Origin: Bacteroidota bacterium
GTDB taxonomy: Bacteria; Bacteroidota; Bacteroidia; B-17B0; Aurantibacillaceae
Length of the DNA stretch: 34,655 nt
Reading direction: 5' to 3'
Assembly: GCA_020162035.1 (NCBI GenBank)
Contig: JAIUNM010000027.1
Location: 1-34,655, forward strand
In this document: positions 34,529 to 34,655 of the stretch, one piece after another
Layout of the letters: each line of letters opens with the position of its first letter
Numbering within the stretch: position 1 is the stretch's first letter
The notes under the pieces: model-generated
Databases searched by the model: none
Told to the model about the DNA's origin: nothing
Seen by the model: the letters and a program-made list of their open reading frames with translations, nothing else
Position numbers and translations under genes: made by a program

Positions 34529-34655
34529 TTACTCCTTAACCATTTTTTTACTGTCAATAATTTGTCCATCAACAATAAGTGTGTAAAGGTATAAGCCTGC
34601 ACTTAAATCGTTTGCAAACACATTTAATTGTCCTTGTCCTTTGGTTGTTACATCA
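34529..34655 (-). CDS. C-terminus of a T9SS-sorted secreted protein (cut by window edge)
   Basis: The minus strand is open from the right window edge to a TAA at 34529-34531, giving 41 residues (DVTTKGQGQLNVFANDLS, then AGLYLYTLIVDGQIIDSKKM, ending VKE). This is the end of a type A T9SS C-terminal sorting domain: the GxYxYxLxVDG core and the basic tail with KKMV. From memory this variant often ends large secreted proteins with tail-fibre/S74-like domains, but that part lies outside the window. The bidirectional terminator is 20 bases downstream of its stop. Confidence 0.8.
   Translation of the reverse strand, partial: DVTTKGQGQLNVFANDLSAGLYLYTLIVDGQIIDSKKMVKE

Overview
This window is AT-rich DNA from a member of the Bacteroidota. 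Four signs point there. Secreted proteins carry type IX secretion system (T9SS) C-terminal sorting domains (4647-7898 and the right edge). There is an 820-residue protein joining a carboxypeptidase-regulatory-like domain to DUF5686. The RND efflux operon has a lipoprotein adaptor. Several promoters match the Bacteroidota pattern TTG-N(19-22)-TAnnTTTG. I cannot place it below phylum level. No rRNA, tRNA, CRISPR array, insertion sequence or phage gene is visible, and no gap between genes exceeds about 220 bases.

Layout. The left edge (1-1054, minus) is the N-terminal part of a secreted protein cut by the window. Positions 1271-7898 (plus) hold a PorE-like TPR/beta-propeller/CRD/OmpA envelope protein, clpX, and a large secreted protein with sortilin-like repeats, PKD/Ig-like domains and a T9SS tail. 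A TPR histidine kinase and its LuxR-type response regulator (10531-7911, minus) are coupled by an ATGA overlap. They are followed by an unrecognised probable outer-membrane protein (10624-11565) and by a cytochrome c / peptidylglycine-monooxygenase-like lipoprotein (13006-11639, minus). An RluE-type pseudouridine synthase starts next to the latter, divergently.

The middle is metabolic. gcvP (glycine decarboxylase) and fhs (formate-tetrahydrofolate ligase) converge and both feed the folate one-carbon pool. A possible gene remnant lies between them. A three-gene RND efflux operon (24251-18508, minus) follows; it ends in a clear intrinsic terminator that runs straight into the fhs promoter. A small secreted protein with a TTG start precedes the operon.

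The right part has a tandem-repeat DUF1599 gene head-to-head with folP (5 bp between start codons). folP appears to lead an operon with a DUF4159 protein and the DUF5686 protein. mgtE converges on that operon with interlocked stop codons. carA, glmM (GTG start) and a lone ABC ATPase follow on the plus strand. The right edge holds the T9SS-sorted C-terminus of another secreted protein.

Most of the window is housekeeping. I see no coherent undescribed multi-gene system. The strongest points for a second look are the cytochrome c / copper-monooxygenase fusion that keeps all six predicted copper ligands, the possible remnant of a small DNA-binding protein between gcvP and fhs, and the compact promoter/terminator arrangements.
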